In this document: piece after piece, positions 4,191-5,936 of the stretch
Layout: each line of letters starts with the position of its first letter
Position numbering within the stretch: position 1 is the first letter of the stretch
Origin: Rhodospirillales bacterium
GTDB taxonomy: Bacteria; Pseudomonadota; Alphaproteobacteria; Rhodospirillales; Defluviicoccaceae
Direction of reading: 5' to 3'
Length of the DNA: 5,936 nt
Assembly (NCBI GenBank): GCA_026125865.1
Contig: JAHCKI010000164.1
Span: 1-5,936 of the forward strand
The notes under the pieces: generated by a model
What the model saw: the letters and a program-made list of their open reading frames with translations, nothing else
Databases searched by the model: none
What the model was told of the DNA's origin: nothing
Translations under genes and position numbers: made by a program

Positions 4191-5651
4191 TTGACGTACG
4201 TGATCCACGGCGAAACCGGCGACTGGGAGGTCGTTATCGGTCTTGAGGTTCACGCCCAGGTGATATCCGAGGCCAAGTTGTTCTCCGGCGCCGCGACGGC
4301 GTTCGGCGCCGCGCCCAACAGCCAGGTGTCGCTGGTCGATGCCGCCATGCCCGGCATGCTGCCCGTCCTCAACGGGGTCTGCGTCGAACAGGCGGTGCGT
4401 ACCGGCCTCGGGCTCAACGCCGACATCAACATGACGTCGGTGTTCGAGCGCAAGAATTACTTCTACGCCGACCTGCCGGCGGGATATCAGATCTCGCAAT
4501 ACCAGCATCCCATCGTCGGCGAGGGCACCATCGTCCTCGATCTCGCCGACGGCTCGACCCGCGAGGTCGGCATCGAGCGGCTGCACCTGGAACAGGACGC
4601 CGGCAAGTCCCTGCACGATCAGGACCCGCGCCGCACGTTCGTGGACCTCAACCGGGCCGGCGTGGCCCTGATGGAAATCGTCTCCAAACCGGATATCCGA
4701 AGCCCCGAGGAGGCGGGCGCCTACCTGCGCAAATTGCGCTCGATCCTGCGCTACCTCGGCACCTGCGACGGCAACATGGAGCAAGGGTCGCTGCGGTGCG
4801 ACGTCAACGTCAGCGTCCGCCCGCGCGGCGAGAATGAGTTGCGCACCCGGACGGAAATCAAGAACGTCAACTCCGTGCGGTTCGTCATGCAGGCCATCGA
4901 ATGGGAGGCGGAGCGTCAGGTCAGCGCCTACGAGGCCGGCGAAAGCGTAGTGCAGGAAACAAGGCTCTACGACCCGGCGACCGGCGAGACGCGGCCCATG
5001 CGCGCCAAGGAATTCGCCCACGACTATCGCTATTTCCCCGACCCCGACCTGCTGCCGCTGCGCCTGACCCCGGAGGAGGTTGACCGGATTCGCGCCGATC
5101 TTCCCGAATTGCCGGACCACAAAAGGGACCGATTCATGACCCAATACGGGCTTTCCGCCGCCGACGCCGGGGTGCTGGTCGCCGAACGGGAGATGGCGGC
5201 CTATTTCGAAACGGTGGCGACGGGGCGCGACGCCAAGACCGCCGCCAACTGGCTCACCACCAACCTGTTCGCGTTGCTCAACAAAAAGGGTCTTGGGATC
5301 ACCCAGTCACCCGTCTCGGCCGACGCGCTGGGCAAGCTCATCGATCTCATCGCCGATGGGACCATATCTGGTCGCATCGCCAAGGACGTGTTCGAGATCA
5401 TGGCGGAGAGCGGTAGCGATGCGGAAACCATCGTCACCGAGCGCAACCTGAAACAGATCAGCGACAGCGGCGCCATCGAAGCCGCCATCGCCGCCATCGT
5501 CGCCGACAACCCGCAGCAGGTGGACCAGTTCAAGGCCGGCAATGAAAAAGTCATTGGCTGGTTCGTCGGGCGGATCATGAAAGCGACCCAGGGCAAGGCC
5601 AATCCGCAGAAGGTCAACGAACTGCTTCGGCAGCGGCTGTCGGACGCCTGA
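4191..5651 (+). CDS. gatB: Aspartyl/glutamyl-tRNA(Asn/Gln) amidotransferase subunit B
   Basis: GatB is the tRNA-binding kinase-like subunit of the GatCAB complex. In the cytoplasm it activates Glu-tRNA(Gln) or Asp-tRNA(Asn) with ATP so that ammonia from GatA can amidate it. The product, 486 residues from TTG 4191, has the full family length. Diagnostic segments are WEVVIGLEVHAQ (12-23), FERKNYFYADLPAGYQISQY (85-104), LHLEQDAGK (131-139), VDLNRAGVALMEIVSKPD (151-168) and DGNMEQGSLRCDVNVSVRP (193-211). The conserved metal-site candidates are H21, E134 and E162. The C-terminal tRNA-binding YqeY-like tail is intact and ends GKANPQKVNELLRQRL. TTG 4191 is preferred because homologues begin M-T-Y with similar text and GGGAGG lies at 4174-4179, 11 bases upstream. 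The frame stays open upstream to TTG 4158 (497 residues). gatA and gatC are not adjacent upstream. Confidence 0.97.
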   Translation: MTYVIHGETGDWEVVIGLEVHAQVISEAKLFSGAATAFGAAPNSQVSLVDAAMPGMLPVLNGVCVEQAVRTGLGLNADINMTSVFERKNYFYADLPAGYQISQYQHPIVGEGTIVLDLADGSTREVGIERLHLEQDAGKSLHDQDPRRTFVDLNRAGVALMEIVSKPDIRSPEEAGAYLRKLRSILRYLGTCDGNMEQGSLRCDVNVSVRPRGENELRTRTEIKNVNSVRFVMQAIEWEAERQVSAYEAGESVVQETRLYDPATGETRPMRAKEFAHDYRYFPDPDLLPLRLTPEEVDRIRADLPELPDHKRDRFMTQYGLSAADAGVLVAEREMAAYFETVATGRDAKTAANWLTTNLFALLNKKGLGITQSPVSADALGKLIDLIADGTISGRIAKDVFEIMAESGSDAETIVTERNLKQISDSGAIEAAIAAIVADNPQQVDQFKAGNEKVIGWFVGRIMKATQGKANPQKVNELLRQRLSDA

Positions 5652-5662
5652 CCCGCTTATTG

Positions 5663-5935
5663 CTACCTCGCGCCCTGCGATGCGCCGTCGATCCGCGTCT
5701 CCACCCGCCAGACGACGTAGCGGGCTAGCGGAATTCCACCGCTTTGCCGTTCGATCCTGCCCACGTACGACACCGTCATGAAGTAATGGCGCAGAGCGTC
5801 GGCGTCCGCGGCGCGGCGTTCCAGCTCGATGTAGAGGGCCGGTTGCCGCGATATGGCGGCGGGCAGCGGCTCCAGATGGATATAGCGGATGGGATCGGTG
5901 AGTTGCTCGACGGGGGGGCCGTCGGGCAGCGCCCA
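5663..5935 (-). CDS. C-terminal part of an unrecognised protein, cut by the window edge
   Basis: A minus-strand frame is open from the right edge to TAG at 5665-5663, giving the last 90 residues of a protein whose start lies beyond the window. It begins WALPDGPPVEQLTDPIRYIH and ends VWRVETRIDGASQGAR. It has a soluble, charged composition with strand-like stretches (ALYIELERR, FMTVSYVGRI, RYVVWRVETRI), no membrane segment and no motif I can name. The stop lies 11 bp from the gatB stop in convergent orientation, with no obvious terminator between. The coding call rests on an uninterrupted frame, gene-like composition and tidy convergent packing. Confidence 0.6.
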   Translation of the reverse strand, partial: WALPDGPPVEQLTDPIRYIHLEPLPAAISRQPALYIELERRAADADALRHYFMTVSYVGRIERQSGGIPLARYVVWRVETRIDGASQGAR

Positions 5936-5936
5936 G

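Noticed and set aside
4251..4265. Repeat-like CACGCCCAGGTGA within gatB
   Set aside because: Eleven of 13 bases match the CRISPR repeat, but it encodes the conserved HAQV of GatB, so the similarity is chance.
4086..5144. Minus-strand open frame of 352 codons opposite gatB
   Set aside because: It is an antisense shadow; gatB on the + strand is unmistakable over the same DNA.

Overview
The window looks like a piece of a GC-rich alphaproteobacterial chromosome. The best evidence is a complete gatB whose N-terminus (reading DWEVVIGLEVHAQV) and signature region (VDLNRAGVALMEIVS) resemble alphaproteobacterial GatB as I know it. The intergenic DNA also carries REP-like palindromes of the 'CGTCATTGCGAGCG...GCGGCAATCC' kind common in that class. 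A Rhodospirillales-like host is a reasonable guess, but no placement was computed.

Layout. Positions 1-396 hold no credible gene. They contain a degenerate palindrome at the left edge, an inverted pair of REP-like elements (80-204), and an AT-rich, inverted-repeat-rich stretch (about 210-396) that looks like a CRISPR leader. Positions 397-1300 are a CRISPR array of 12 identical 36-bp repeats plus a 13th truncated to 26 bp, with 12 spacers of 36-40 bp. No cas gene is in the window. Positions 1301-1488 are non-coding and contain a second pair of REP-like elements, so the array is bracketed by such pairs. Next comes a two-gene toxin-antitoxin operon on the + strand: an Xre/MbcA/ParS-type antitoxin (1537-1953) and a RES-domain toxin (1947-2663) that overlap by 7 bp. 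A clear sigma70-like promoter and repeated GGACA half-sites lie directly upstream. A convergent minus-strand gene (2708-4027) encodes a fold-type III PLP-dependent decarboxylase related to diaminopimelate decarboxylase. Divergent from it is gatB (TTG start at 4191, stop at 5651). The C-terminal part of an unrecognised minus-strand gene (5663-5935) runs off the right edge.

How the parts relate. The left third is accessory, defence-type DNA: an array without nearby cas genes next to a RES-Xre toxin-antitoxin module whose toxin family depletes NAD+. The right part is metabolic and housekeeping DNA: an amino-acid-type decarboxylase and the B subunit of the tRNA-dependent amidotransferase.

The most unusual signals are in and beside the array. 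The repeat has nested inverted repeats and lacks the common GAAAC-type 3' end. One spacer is an end-to-end inverted repeat and several others contain short hairpins. The leader carries two interlocking inverted repeats that could form a pseudoknot. The CRISPR type cannot be assigned from the repeat alone, and a new system is not demonstrated here.
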